Below are positions 35,964 through 44,565 of a stretch of DNA of 64,000 bases, piece by piece. The position numbers and the translations under genes are program-made. Where the stretch lies: positions 203,331 to 267,330 of the forward strand of contig NZ_QYCP01000094.1 of the NCBI RefSeq assembly GCF_025506275.1, written 5' to 3'. Each line of letters begins with the position of its first letter. Position 1 is the first letter of the stretch. This DNA is from Brevibacterium permense. GTDB lineage: Bacteria; Actinomycetota; Actinomycetes; Actinomycetales; Brevibacteriaceae. The notes under the pieces were generated by a model. That model had not been told where the DNA came from. It was given only the letters and a program-made list of their open reading frames with translations, and searched no databases.

Positions 35964-37019
35964 TCATTCCTCGGGCCCTCCTTGAACCCGCGGGGGCGGA
36001 TTCTTCCGCGCTTTGATCGTGACGTCGGGCAGCCTCGGCGCGGGCAGCCTGCCCATGCCATCGGCATTCCGACCGGGACCGCCCTTGCCGACATAGCCGT
36101 CGACAGCCCCGAAACGCTCGCCTTCGGCCTGCCATTCCTCGCGGTACTGGGCGATCTCCGAATGGGTGCGGCCGACGAAATTCCACCACATCACGATCTC
36201 TTCGGGGAATGGCTCGCCGCCGAGGAGGATGAGTCGGCCGGGTTCGTCGCCGCGGTTGGCGATGCGCAGCTCATCGACGCCGATTCCCGTATAGCCGATC
36301 GCTGCGACCGGCAGGTCGACGTTCTCCAAAGTGATGTCGCCGGAGTCGACGAGGAGGCCGTGCTCGAACCGGGGATCGACGGGCAGGTCAATGACTGCGC
36401 CCGGATTGAGACGGATCTCGGCACCGAGCAGCGGGGTGTGCGTGTGCACCGGTGACGATCCTTCGCCGAGGCGGCCGAGGAAGACGAGCATTTCCCCACC
36501 GTCGAAGGGCACGGGTGTGGGTTCGAAGTGCTCGAATTCGCGTTCGGGCCGGTGACGCGTGGCGTCGGGCAGGGCCAGCCACAGCTGGACACCGTGCAGC
36601 GTCGTCGTCTCCTCGGTCGAGACCTCGGAGTGGCAGATGCCGGCTCCTGCGGTCATGAGGTTGACCTCTCCGGGCAGGACGAGGCCCGCGTTGCCGCCTG
36701 AGTCGATGTGCTGGATGGCGCCGTCGAACAGCCAGCTCACGGTCTGCAGACCGGTGTGCGGGTGGGGTGCGACGTCCATCCCGCCGGTGACGGAGACATC
36801 GGCCGGGCCGTAGTGGTCGACGAAGCACCAGGGTCCGATCAGCGAGCGCTGACGCTGCGGCAGGGTCCGACGCACGGTCATCGCACGAGGTCCGCCCAGC
36901 GGCACTTCGCGGGAGGTGATGATCTCGACAGGGGATCGTCCCTGCTGGTCACAGTTGGGGCCGGGGAGGCCGCCGGACTTGCAGACGATCTGATCCGGTT
37001 TCGTATCGACGTTGCTCAT
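35964..37019 (-). CDS. Pirin family protein
   Basis: 351 residues, bicupin. The N-terminal cupin holds the metal ligands in MDVAPHPHTGLQTVSW and GAGICHSEVS (His-His-His-Glu pattern), followed by the C-terminal pirin domain and a basic tail of about 50 residues. Bacterial pirins include quercetin dioxygenases and redox-linked modulators; the activity here is unknown. Its ATG overlaps the MarR stop as ATGA, so regulator and pirin are made together. Confidence 0.92.
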   Translation of the reverse strand: MSNVDTKPDQIVCKSGGLPGPNCDQQGRSPVEIITSREVPLGGPRAMTVRRTLPQRQRSLIGPWCFVDHYGPADVSVTGGMDVAPHPHTGLQTVSWLFDGAIQHIDSGGNAGLVLPGEVNLMTAGAGICHSEVSTEETTTLHGVQLWLALPDATRHRPEREFEHFEPTPVPFDGGEMLVFLGRLGEGSSPVHTHTPLLGAEIRLNPGAVIDLPVDPRFEHGLLVDSGDITLENVDLPVAAIGYTGIGVDELRIANRGDEPGRLILLGGEPFPEEIVMWWNFVGRTHSEIAQYREEWQAEGERFGAVDGYVGKGGPGRNADGMGRLPAPRLPDVTIKARKNPPPRVQGGPEE

Positions 37020-37555
37020 GCCGGTAGCGTACCCCCGTGTGCGGCATCCGCCTCGGACGCGGTCTGCGATTCGCCTCGACCCCGCGGGCGATGAGGCTTG
37101 ATCTTCGAGACCAGGTCGAACAGCTGCTCCGATTCCCCCTCACCCAGACCGGCGAAGGCGGAGAGGACGATTTCGCCGTTCGTCTGCTCGGCCGCGCCGC
37201 GCACGGACTCTCCCCGCTCGGTGAGGCTGACGCACACGCCGCGCTGATCGTCGGAATCGGTCGACTGCGCGACCAGCCCGCGTGCTTCGAGACGCCCGAG
37301 GATCCGGCTCAGAGCACTGCGGCTGACCACCATGTTCCTCAGCAGGTCGCGGTGGCGAATCCGCTGGCCGGGCGGGATGTTGATGAGCGCATCGAACTCG
37401 TTGGTAGTAAGTCCGTGTCGCCCTCGGAACGCCCGTTCGAACTCCGCCAACATGGCTGCCTGCTTCTCGAGCATCAGCCTCCACGCCGCGATCTCGATCG
37501 GTCCGAGCTGTCGGAGGATGCTGCTGACGGGAGACGCTTCGCTCATGGTTCGCAT
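37016..37555 (-). CDS. MarR-family regulator
   Basis: 179 residues. The winged helix is clear: LTTNEFDALINI, RIRHRDLLRNMVVSRSALSRIL, LEARGLVAQSTDSDDQRGVCV, with the wing motif DxRG as DQRG. ATG 37555 or 37546 are both possible. It heads the run with pirin, GNAT and AhpD-like genes. An inverted repeat TGTTG-N6-CAACA at 37624 lies upstream and recurs before the isochorismatase-family gene, so both promoters are probably its targets. Oxidants or phenolics are usual MarR signals. Confidence 0.9.
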   Translation of the reverse strand: MRTMSEASPVSSILRQLGPIEIAAWRLMLEKQAAMLAEFERAFRGRHGLTTNEFDALINIPPGQRIRHRDLLRNMVVSRSALSRILGRLEARGLVAQSTDSDDQRGVCVSLTERGESVRGAAEQTNGEIVLSAFAGLGEGESEQLFDLVSKIKPHRPRGRGESQTASEADAAHGGTLPA

Positions 37556-37623
37556 CCGAGACGGCGAGCGGAGGCGGACAGGGATGACATGCGAGACGAA
37601 CTCACGGACGAATCCTCACAATT

Positions 37624-37639
37624 TGTTGCTTCGACAACA
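37624..37639. promoter_or_regulatory. MarR operator candidate, site 1
   Basis: TGTTGCTTCGACAACA has 5-bp perfect arms and lies 69 nt upstream of the MarR start (37555). A matching site stands at 38503 before the isochorismatase-family gene, also followed by an AT-rich stretch. Confidence 0.6.
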
Positions 37640-37749
37640 TTTTCATAGTATGAATGATACTACCCGGAGACGCATGCGTTCCGGGTGTCCCCTCGAGGCC
37701 CGGATGCAGCTGCGCATCATCCCCGCCGAACCGGCGATGCGGCATCCAC

Positions 37750-37771
37750 GGGCGGACAGCAATGTCCGCCC
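37750..37771. terminator. Hairpin downstream of the isochorismatase-family gene
   Basis: GGGCGGACA-GCAA-TGTCCGCCC is a perfect 9-bp stem with a GCAA tetraloop, about 50 nt past the stop of the minus-strand gene at 37823. The rest of 37640-37822 shows nothing recognisable. Confidence 0.6.
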
Positions 37772-37822
37772 GGCGCGAGGCCTCGACCGACCCACCCCTC
37801 AGGGACTCTGAGGTTCCGGCAA

Positions 37823-38464
37823 CTACTTTCCCGCCTTGTCGAGTTCAGCTTTGAGCGGGAAGTACCAATTCATGACCTCACGGAGGTTGTCGGAGTCCGA
37901 ACGTGCCCAATTGCGCATGAGTTCGCTGGCGAAGGAGATCGCCGTGATCGGCCTCGCGCCGGCTGCAGCCATCCGCTCGAGTGCCCATCGGTGGGAGTCA
38001 GGGCTGATTCCGCCGACAGCGTCCGCGACGGGGTAGACCTCGAACCCCTCGGCGAGCATATCCAGTGTCGGAAAGGTCAGACAGACCTCGGTCCACAATC
38101 CGGCCATGACGATCTTGCGTCGACCTGTGGCACGCACGGCGGAGCGGAAGTCGGAATCCTCCCACGAGTTCACTCCGGTTCGGTCGATCTCCTCGACTCC
38201 CGGCAGCTCCTTTCGGATCTCCTCGGCAGTTCCGGTATTGACCCCGAGGTCGACACCGACAGTCGAGAGGACGACCGGCACCTCGTACTTCGTCGCGGCC
38301 TTGCACAGCGCGATGACATTGAGGTCGATGCGCTCCTTCGTCGTCGACTGCACAGTCCGATACTGCTCCGGCTGGTAGTCGATGATGGCCACAGCGCAGT
38401 TCTGTGGCGTGAGCAGAGGGTCGGACTCGGGGTCGCGAATCGGTTCAGGCTGGGTCTTGGGCAT
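37823..38464 (-). CDS. Isochorismatase-family cysteine hydrolase (YcaC-like)
   Basis: 213 residues. Catalytic Asp in CAVAIIDYQPEQ, a lysine region at ATGRRKIVMAGL, and Cys in LWTEVCLTFPTL complete the Asp-Lys-Cys triad. ATG 38464 is preceded by AAGGAG. Members hydrolyse amide or vinyl ether bonds; YcaC-type proteins have no firm substrate. An inverted repeat shared with the MarR promoter lies 39 nt upstream, so it likely belongs to that regulon. Confidence 0.9.
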   Translation of the reverse strand: MPKTQPEPIRDPESDPLLTPQNCAVAIIDYQPEQYRTVQSTTKERIDLNVIALCKAATKYEVPVVLSTVGVDLGVNTGTAEEIRKELPGVEEIDRTGVNSWEDSDFRSAVRATGRRKIVMAGLWTEVCLTFPTLDMLAEGFEVYPVADAVGGISPDSHRWALERMAAAGARPITAISFASELMRNWARSDSDNLREVMNWYFPLKAELDKAGK

Positions 38465-38502
38465 TGTCGGCGCTCCTTGGGAGATGAGATCGGCACCTGC
38501 TT

Positions 38503-38518
38503 TGTTGCATTAACAACA
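38503..38518. promoter_or_regulatory. MarR operator candidate, site 2
   Basis: TGTTGCATTAACAACA, extendable to TTGTTG/CAACAA arms of 6 bp, sits just upstream of the isochorismatase-family start. It matches site 1 at 37624 in arm sequence and spacing. Confidence 0.6.
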
Positions 38519-38570
38519 ATTCCATAGTCGGATGGACGTGTCCATAGGCTGCCGCGGATGCGCCTCTCGC

Positions 38571-38712
38571 GATTGTCCAGAGGCTGCGCAACTACGGCAT
38601 TCTCGAGGTCGATCCGCACGAGGTCGTTGCGGGTGACACCGCGAAGTGCTCGACCATGGTGAGCGTCCGTGACATCTCGGTCATGGCCTCCGCCCTGGCA
38701 TCCGGTGGGGAT
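38571..38712 (+). pseudogene. Glutaminase (GlsA-type) remnant
   Basis: In the gap between the genes ending at 38464 and 38803, one plus-strand frame reads VQRLRNYGILEVDPHEVV, then KCSTMVSVRDISVMASALASGG. These match two neighbouring conserved blocks of serine-dependent glutaminases (LRNYGxLExDPxE and QCSxxVTARDLAVMxATLAxGG). The normal link between them is shortened, and no start, catalytic SxxK or C-terminal part is present. A small decayed relic; 38713-38802 shows nothing more. Confidence 0.6.
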
Positions 38713-38802
38713 CAGGTCGTTCTCTCCACGCCTGGACGTTCACGACAACAGCGTCCGCCGCCTGGCCCCGGCTGACCGACGGGCTAGAAGCCGTCCGTCG
38801 CT

Positions 38803-41133
38803 TCAGTCCTTCTGGATCTTCCCCTGCCACGGCCACCACACGCTGCGCCCGATGTCGTGGACGAGCGCCGGCACCACGAGCGATCGGACAAGGATCGCGT
38901 CGAGGAGGACGCCGAAGGTGACGATGAAAGCGAGCTGGAAGAGGAACATCACCGGGATGACGGCGAGCGCAGCAAAGGTTGCCGCCAGCACGATGCCCGC
39001 CGAGGTGATCACCCCGCCCGTGGAGACGAGCCCTTTGAGTACCCCTGCTCGGGTTCCCAGTTGCAGCGATTCCTCCCGCACCCGGGACATGAGGAAGATG
39101 TTGTAGTCGATGCCGAGCGCGACAAGGAAGACGAACGCATAGAGCGGCACCGAGGGGTCGGCACCGGAGAACCCGATGACATCGTTGAACACGAGCGCGG
39201 AGACTCCCAGCGCGGTACCGAAGGACAGCACGGTGAGCACCACGAGCAGCAGCGGGGCCAGCAGGGACCGCAGCAACAGGATGAGGATGACCGTGATGAC
39301 GACGAGGATGAGCGGGATGGCCAAGGTCCGGTCCGCCTCGGCGGTGGTGTTCGTGTCGAGATCGACCGCGGATTCCCCGCCGACGAGCGCCCCGGCGTCG
39401 ATGTCATGCACCCGGTCGCGGATCTCGGTGACCGTCGATTCGGCCTCGTCCGAATCCGCGACGGAGGTCAGGGTCGCTTCCAGCAGGACATTGCCGTCGA
39501 CCTCGGTCGGAGCCGGCGTCTCCGGCTGACCGGACCCGCCCTGCCCAGCCCCACTCGGCATACCGCGCGGTGGGTCGGTCTTTCCGTCCGTACCGATGGA
39601 CAGCGTCCCGCTTGGGGAATCGTTCGCGACGACAGTCATCGATTCGACCCCGCCGAGGCGACCGACCGCCTTCGCGGCATCGCTGAGCTCATCTTCGGCC
39701 ACGACGATCTGTGCCGGGGACCCGGAACCACCGGGGAAATGCTCGGCCAGGATGCCCTGGCCGTCTCGGGCTTCGGAGTCGCCGAGGACGAAGTCGGACT
39801 GCGGAACTCCCGCGGCCTTGAACTGCGGGAGCGCAAGCAGCGGGATGGCGAGGATGATGACGAGCGTGACCCAGATGCGGCGCGGATGTTCGGCGACCGC
39901 CTCGGCGATGCGGGCCCAGATCCCGCGCTTGGATGCAGCCGTTCCTGTCTGGACGCGCGGCAGGAAGGGCCAGAACACGGCGCGGCCGATGATCATCAGT
40001 GCGGCAGGCAGGAAGGTCAGTGCCGCGAGCATCGCCACGACGATGCCGATCGCCGCAACCGGGCCGAGCGCACGAGTCGACGCAAGATCGGTGAGCAGGA
40101 GGACGAGGAGCCCGGCGATGACGGTGCCGCCTGAGGCCGCAATCGGTTCGAGGACGCCCTTGAGGGCGCTCAGTCCGGCCCTGATTCGGTCAGCTTCGTG
40201 GAGGAGCGCGTCACGGAATCGGGCGACGACGAGGAGGGAATAGTCCGTGGTGGCGCCGACGACGAGGATGAAGAGGATGCCTTGGACCTGCCCGTTGATC
40301 AGGAGGATACCGGCATCGGCGAGGTGCCAGACGATGAAGATCGAGGCGGCAAGCGCGGCGACCGAGGTGAAGAGGACGATGACGGGCAGCAGCGGGGATC
40401 GGTAGACGATGATGAGGATGACGAAGACGGCGATGAGCGCGACGAGCAGCAGGATGCCATCAATGCCGGCGAAGGCTTCGGAGAGGTCGGCGGAGAAACC
40501 GGCAGGGCCGGTGACGTGGACGTCTGCCACGACAGTCGGGGCTTCGGCGGCCTGATCCGGGGTCATATCGGCGGCAGACGCGGTCGGGAAGGCCTTGCCG
40601 ATCGTGTCTCTGATGGACTCGACGTCATCAGACGTCGTCGCCTGTGAGACCGGGAGGATGATCTGGAGAGCCTCGCCATCGTCGGAGGGAATGGCCGGTG
40701 AGGGATCGGCGGCGAGCAGGTCATCATCCTCGAGCGACTTCGTCAGATCGTCGAGTCGGGACCGGTCGTCGCCGGTGATCCCATCGCTGTTCTCGAGCAC
40801 GACGATTGCGGGAACATAGTCGAGGTCGCTGAATTTCTCGATCTGCTCCTGAGCGCGCGTGGACTCCGCAGATTCGGGGAGGAAGGACGAGCGGTCGTTC
40901 GTGGCGACTTCGGAGATCTTGCCGAAATACGGGCCCCCGATGCCCGAAATGCCGACCCAGGCGACGAGGAGGACGGCGCAGAGAGCGAGCAGTGCCCCAC
41001 GACCGCGGACGGGGCCCTCGGGGTGCTGTTGGGGCGCGGCAGCTGTGTCGGCGCCGTTTGCATCGTCACCGGCGGGACCGCCTCGGCGAATACGGGGGTC
41101 CGGCGGCGTCGAGGTCAGGAGGTGACGGGGCAT
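38803..41133 (-). CDS. MMPL/RND-family membrane exporter
   Basis: 776 residues with two repeats of one TM helix, a large extracytoplasmic domain and five TM helices. The proton-relay Asp-Tyr pairs are visible in TTDYSLLVVARFRDAL (TM4) and ALGIDYNIFLMSRVREE (TM10). The second external domain contains a Gly/Pro-rich insert (PPRGMPSGAGQGGSGQ). Members export lipids or drugs, or act in cell-envelope transport. The ATG at 41133 has an uncharged Pro/Ala-rich leader. It ends the strand run below the PucR gene, 9 nt after its stop, so the two may be co-transcribed by read-through. Confidence 0.93.
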   Translation of the reverse strand: MPRHLLTSTPPDPRIRRGGPAGDDANGADTAAAPQQHPEGPVRGRGALLALCAVLLVAWVGISGIGGPYFGKISEVATNDRSSFLPESAESTRAQEQIEKFSDLDYVPAIVVLENSDGITGDDRSRLDDLTKSLEDDDLLAADPSPAIPSDDGEALQIILPVSQATTSDDVESIRDTIGKAFPTASAADMTPDQAAEAPTVVADVHVTGPAGFSADLSEAFAGIDGILLLVALIAVFVILIIVYRSPLLPVIVLFTSVAALAASIFIVWHLADAGILLINGQVQGILFILVVGATTDYSLLVVARFRDALLHEADRIRAGLSALKGVLEPIAASGGTVIAGLLVLLLTDLASTRALGPVAAIGIVVAMLAALTFLPAALMIIGRAVFWPFLPRVQTGTAASKRGIWARIAEAVAEHPRRIWVTLVIILAIPLLALPQFKAAGVPQSDFVLGDSEARDGQGILAEHFPGGSGSPAQIVVAEDELSDAAKAVGRLGGVESMTVVANDSPSGTLSIGTDGKTDPPRGMPSGAGQGGSGQPETPAPTEVDGNVLLEATLTSVADSDEAESTVTEIRDRVHDIDAGALVGGESAVDLDTNTTAEADRTLAIPLILVVITVILILLLRSLLAPLLLVVLTVLSFGTALGVSALVFNDVIGFSGADPSVPLYAFVFLVALGIDYNIFLMSRVREESLQLGTRAGVLKGLVSTGGVITSAGIVLAATFAALAVIPVMFLFQLAFIVTFGVLLDAILVRSLVVPALVHDIGRSVWWPWQGKIQKD

Positions 41134-41142
41134 GCTCTCAGG

Positions 41143-42291
41143 CTACGCTTGTTCGGCAGTATCGAGACAATGCATGGCAAGCACGATCTCCGCTGCGATC
41201 CGGGGATCAGTGAGCCGTGCGCCCAGCACTCTTTCGATCTGCCCGATCCGGTAGCGCACAGTATTCTCGTGCACGTGCAGCCGAGCAGCAGACTCAGCAA
41301 TGCTGCCGCCGCTTTCCATGTAGATGCGCAGAGTGGCAGAAGCTTCGGGTTTGGTCGTCAACGGGTTGAGAAAGGCGGCGACGAGTCGACGGTCGAAACG
41401 CGAACTCATTCTGGCGGCGGCCCATTCGACCGGACGCATTCGGTCGACGAACGCGAACTTCGTCCCGCGCACTGAGCCCAGCGCCACGTTCGCAGTCTGC
41501 AGCATCTCGGGAACCTGGCTCAATGCAGTGAACAGACCAGACACTCCGGCGCCGAGAAGGCCCGGAGCATCCAGGCCAGTTTCGACATCGAACTCCCCCG
41601 AGCACACCGCGGTCTGTTCGATCGCCGATGTTCCATACCCGGATTCCCTGATGACGAGTCCGCCCCCGGGAGGCAGAGCCGGTCGCGTCGGCTCGGAATC
41701 CCCACTGTCGAGACGAACTCGTACGGCCCGGATCGGCTCGTAGGGGACGAATCCGAAGCTTTCGAGGACCCGCCACAGCGCCGGTTCGCGTCCCGGTGAC
41801 ACTCCGGCCTCCAAATCTCGCAGAACTCGGACCGATTCCTCCCGTCGAGTGCTGATCGAGAACGATTCGAAACCTTCGAAAGCGCGCAGGAGCTTGGACA
41901 TGACGTCGAGGATCAAGCCGCCGGCGGCGCCCTCCCCCTCCACGAACTCATCGTCGTGCACAGCGATGACGACCACGTGATTGCGACTGCGAAGGCGAAC
42001 AGCCTGAGCATAGACGTGCCAGCGACCGATCGTCGCGGACTTCGGTTCACCCCACAGTGCTTCGCTCGCACCCGTGACAACGTCATCGTGAACCCATTGG
42101 GAAATGAGATGCGTCGGCGCCGTACCGACAGATCGGATGACCTCACCGAGCTCGTTGACGACGAGCCCGGCACCTCTGCTGAGTTTGGCAGCACGCAGAA
42201 GCGTCGATTCGAGAGGATCAGAGGAGTTCAGACCGCTCATCAGCTCGTCGAAGATCTGCTCTCGCGTCAGCGAATTTCGATTCGAGAACAT
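41143..42291 (-). CDS. PucR-family transcriptional regulator
   Basis: 382 residues. C-terminal HTH of the PucR/CdaR type: TTKPEASATLRIYMESGGS followed by LHVHENTVRYRIGQIERVL, the family hallmark. The central part is a GGDEF-like effector domain. ATG 42291 has AAGGAGAG in place; the open frame to 42456 lies in the promoter. PucR proteins activate purine, amide or amino acid catabolism. It diverges from hydantoinase A/B, its likely target, across a 176-bp gap. Confidence 0.88.
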   Translation of the reverse strand: MFSNRNSLTREQIFDELMSGLNSSDPLESTLLRAAKLSRGAGLVVNELGEVIRSVGTAPTHLISQWVHDDVVTGASEALWGEPKSATIGRWHVYAQAVRLRSRNHVVVIAVHDDEFVEGEGAAGGLILDVMSKLLRAFEGFESFSISTRREESVRVLRDLEAGVSPGREPALWRVLESFGFVPYEPIRAVRVRLDSGDSEPTRPALPPGGGLVIRESGYGTSAIEQTAVCSGEFDVETGLDAPGLLGAGVSGLFTALSQVPEMLQTANVALGSVRGTKFAFVDRMRPVEWAAARMSSRFDRRLVAAFLNPLTTKPEASATLRIYMESGGSIAESAARLHVHENTVRYRIGQIERVLGARLTDPRIAAEIVLAMHCLDTAEQA

Positions 42292-42467
42292 CAGCGTCTC
42301 TCCTTGCCGTCGCAGATGCCGGCCCATCAGCGGGCCTGCTGTCAGCAACGATGACAGCACTTTGGGATTTTCACAAATACTATCGCTTCTTACTTCATCT
42401 GCTCCATTGACCTGCTCAAATGCGGAGGTCCAGTCTATGGAGAACACCTCAATCAAAGGAGATGACC

Positions 42468-44555
42468 GTGGCAGATCTACGCGTCGCAGTCGACGTCGGC
42501 GGAACGTTCACCGACATCTGCGTTTTCGACGAATCCACCCAGAAGATGAGGGTGACGAAAGTACCTTCGACTCCGGACAACCCGATGGAGGCCGTACTCA
42601 ACGGTGTGAAGCGAGCGAACATCGACCTTAGTCAGGTTGAACTCTTCTCGCACGGAACGACCGTGGCGACCAACGCGCTCATCACTCGTAGATTCCCCAA
42701 ATCGGCGATGGTGACGACCAAGGGATTCCGCGATGTCATCGAGATCCGTGATGGCACGAAGGACGACCTGTGGGACGCGTACTCAGACGTCTCCGGTCCC
42801 TACATTCGTCGCCGCGACCGATTCGAAGTCACAGAACGCGTCGACTACGCCGGCAATATCGTCACCGAACTCGATGAAGATGAGGCCCGGAAGCTCGGGC
42901 GACTGCTGAAGAAGCGCGGAGCGACGACCATCGCCGTCTGCTTCATCAACTCTTATGCGAACTCCGCGAACGAGATCCGAATGCGAGAGATCCTCACCGA
43001 GGAGCTGCCCGAGGCCAGCATCTCGACGTCGGCGGAAGTGCTGCCGGAGATCTTTGAGCACAATCGATTCAATACGACGGTTGCCAACGCCGTGCTCGGA
43101 CCGCTCGTGTCCGGCTATGTCGAGCAGCTCGACAGCAGCCTGACCGACGACGGCTATGCCGGCGAACTGCTGCTGCTCCACTCCGGCGGCGGTTCGATGA
43201 CGTCGGAAATGGTCAAGAAATTCCCTGTCCGACTGGCGGCCTCGGGGATCGCCGCAGGCGCCATAGCCGCCCAGCACGTCGCCGAACAGTGTGGGTACGA
43301 CAATGCTGTCGGGCTGGACATGGGCGGCACCTCGACAGACATCTCGCTCATCGCAGATGGTGAGCTGCGGGAGACGAACGAGTGGGAAGTCGAATACGGC
43401 CACCCCATCGTCTTCCCCAGCATCGAGGTGCTCACAATCGGAGCAGGCGGAGGATCGCTGGCACACATCGACATTGCCGGCTCACTGCGAAACGGCCCTC
43501 AGTCAGCGGGTGCCGACCCAGGTCCTGTCTGCTATCGACGAGGCGGGGAGGAACCGACGAACACAGATGCGAACCTCTGGCTCAACCGGCTGGGCACCGA
43601 TCTCGCTGACGGTGAGATGACTCTGGACCGCAACAGTTCTCAGGCGGCAATCAAGGAGAAGATCGCCGAACCGCTCGGGCTCGACGTCGACACCGCAGCC
43701 GAATCCATCGTCAAGGTCGCCAATGCGAACATGGCCGATGCGGTCCGTCTCGTGTCCATCCGCCGCGGACTCGATCCTCGAGATTTCGCGCTCATCGCCT
43801 TCGGCGGAGCGGGCGCCCTGCACGGAGCGGATGTGGCTCGCGAACTCAACATCCCCTCGGTCATCGTCCCGCCCAGCCCGGGAGTCACCTCGGCGCTGGG
43901 ATGCCTCCTCGTCGACATTCAGCACGACCTGTCACAGATGTTCACCGGCGTCGCGGACTCCGCTGATGCCGAATCCGTCGAACAGCACTTCCGCGAGCTC
44001 GAGCTCGAAGGTCGAGATCGACTGCGGCATGAAAAGGTCCCTGACGAAGACGCGGTCTTCGAACGCGGGATCTCGATGCGCTATCACGGCCAGTGGAGGT
44101 CGCTGCAGGTGAAGATGGGATCGGGACCGAACGCTCTGCGCGAGGCCGTCCAGCTCTTCCACGAGGAACACGAGAAACAGTACGCCTTCCGGCAGGACGA
44201 CACCCCCGTCGAGATCTATCAGCTGCATCTCAAAGCGCTCGGCAGAACGCCGAAACCGACCTTCAAACCGACTCCGGTCAGCAGCAAGGATCCCGGAGAG
44301 CCGATCGAGGTCCGCGATGTCTACTTCGACGGTCAGTGGCATTCGACGCCGGTCTACCAGCGCGAGAACCTCCCGTCAGGCGCGGCGTTCATCGGACCGG
44401 CAATTCTCAACCAGATCGACTCGACCACAGTGATCCCGCCGAATTCCTCGGCTGTGATCGACGAATGGTTCAACATCCGCATCGCATTGAACTCCGAGGC
44501 AGACGAGCCGGCGCTGGCTTCCGCCTCCGAGAAAACGACACAGAACGGCCTGTGA
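42468..44555 (+). CDS. hyuA: Hydantoinase/oxoprolinase A subunit
   Basis: 695 residues. LRVAVDVGGTFTDICVF is the nucleotide-binding start of Hydant_A, NTTVANAVLGPLVSGYV and GLDMGGTSTDISLI follow, and FGGAGALHGADVA is a further core motif. The GTG at 42468 is spaced 6 nt from AAAGGAG. It pairs with the B subunit 10 nt downstream. The complex opens cyclic amides (N-methylhydantoin, 5-oxoproline) with ATP, or acts as an acetone-carboxylase-like ligase; the substrate is not fixed by sequence. Confidence 0.9.
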   Translation: MADLRVAVDVGGTFTDICVFDESTQKMRVTKVPSTPDNPMEAVLNGVKRANIDLSQVELFSHGTTVATNALITRRFPKSAMVTTKGFRDVIEIRDGTKDDLWDAYSDVSGPYIRRRDRFEVTERVDYAGNIVTELDEDEARKLGRLLKKRGATTIAVCFINSYANSANEIRMREILTEELPEASISTSAEVLPEIFEHNRFNTTVANAVLGPLVSGYVEQLDSSLTDDGYAGELLLLHSGGGSMTSEMVKKFPVRLAASGIAAGAIAAQHVAEQCGYDNAVGLDMGGTSTDISLIADGELRETNEWEVEYGHPIVFPSIEVLTIGAGGGSLAHIDIAGSLRNGPQSAGADPGPVCYRRGGEEPTNTDANLWLNRLGTDLADGEMTLDRNSSQAAIKEKIAEPLGLDVDTAAESIVKVANANMADAVRLVSIRRGLDPRDFALIAFGGAGALHGADVARELNIPSVIVPPSPGVTSALGCLLVDIQHDLSQMFTGVADSADAESVEQHFRELELEGRDRLRHEKVPDEDAVFERGISMRYHGQWRSLQVKMGSGPNALREAVQLFHEEHEKQYAFRQDDTPVEIYQLHLKALGRTPKPTFKPTPVSSKDPGEPIEVRDVYFDGQWHSTPVYQRENLPSGAAFIGPAILNQIDSTTVIPPNSSAVIDEWFNIRIALNSEADEPALASASEKTTQNGL

Positions 44556-44565
44556 GGAGAAGCCC

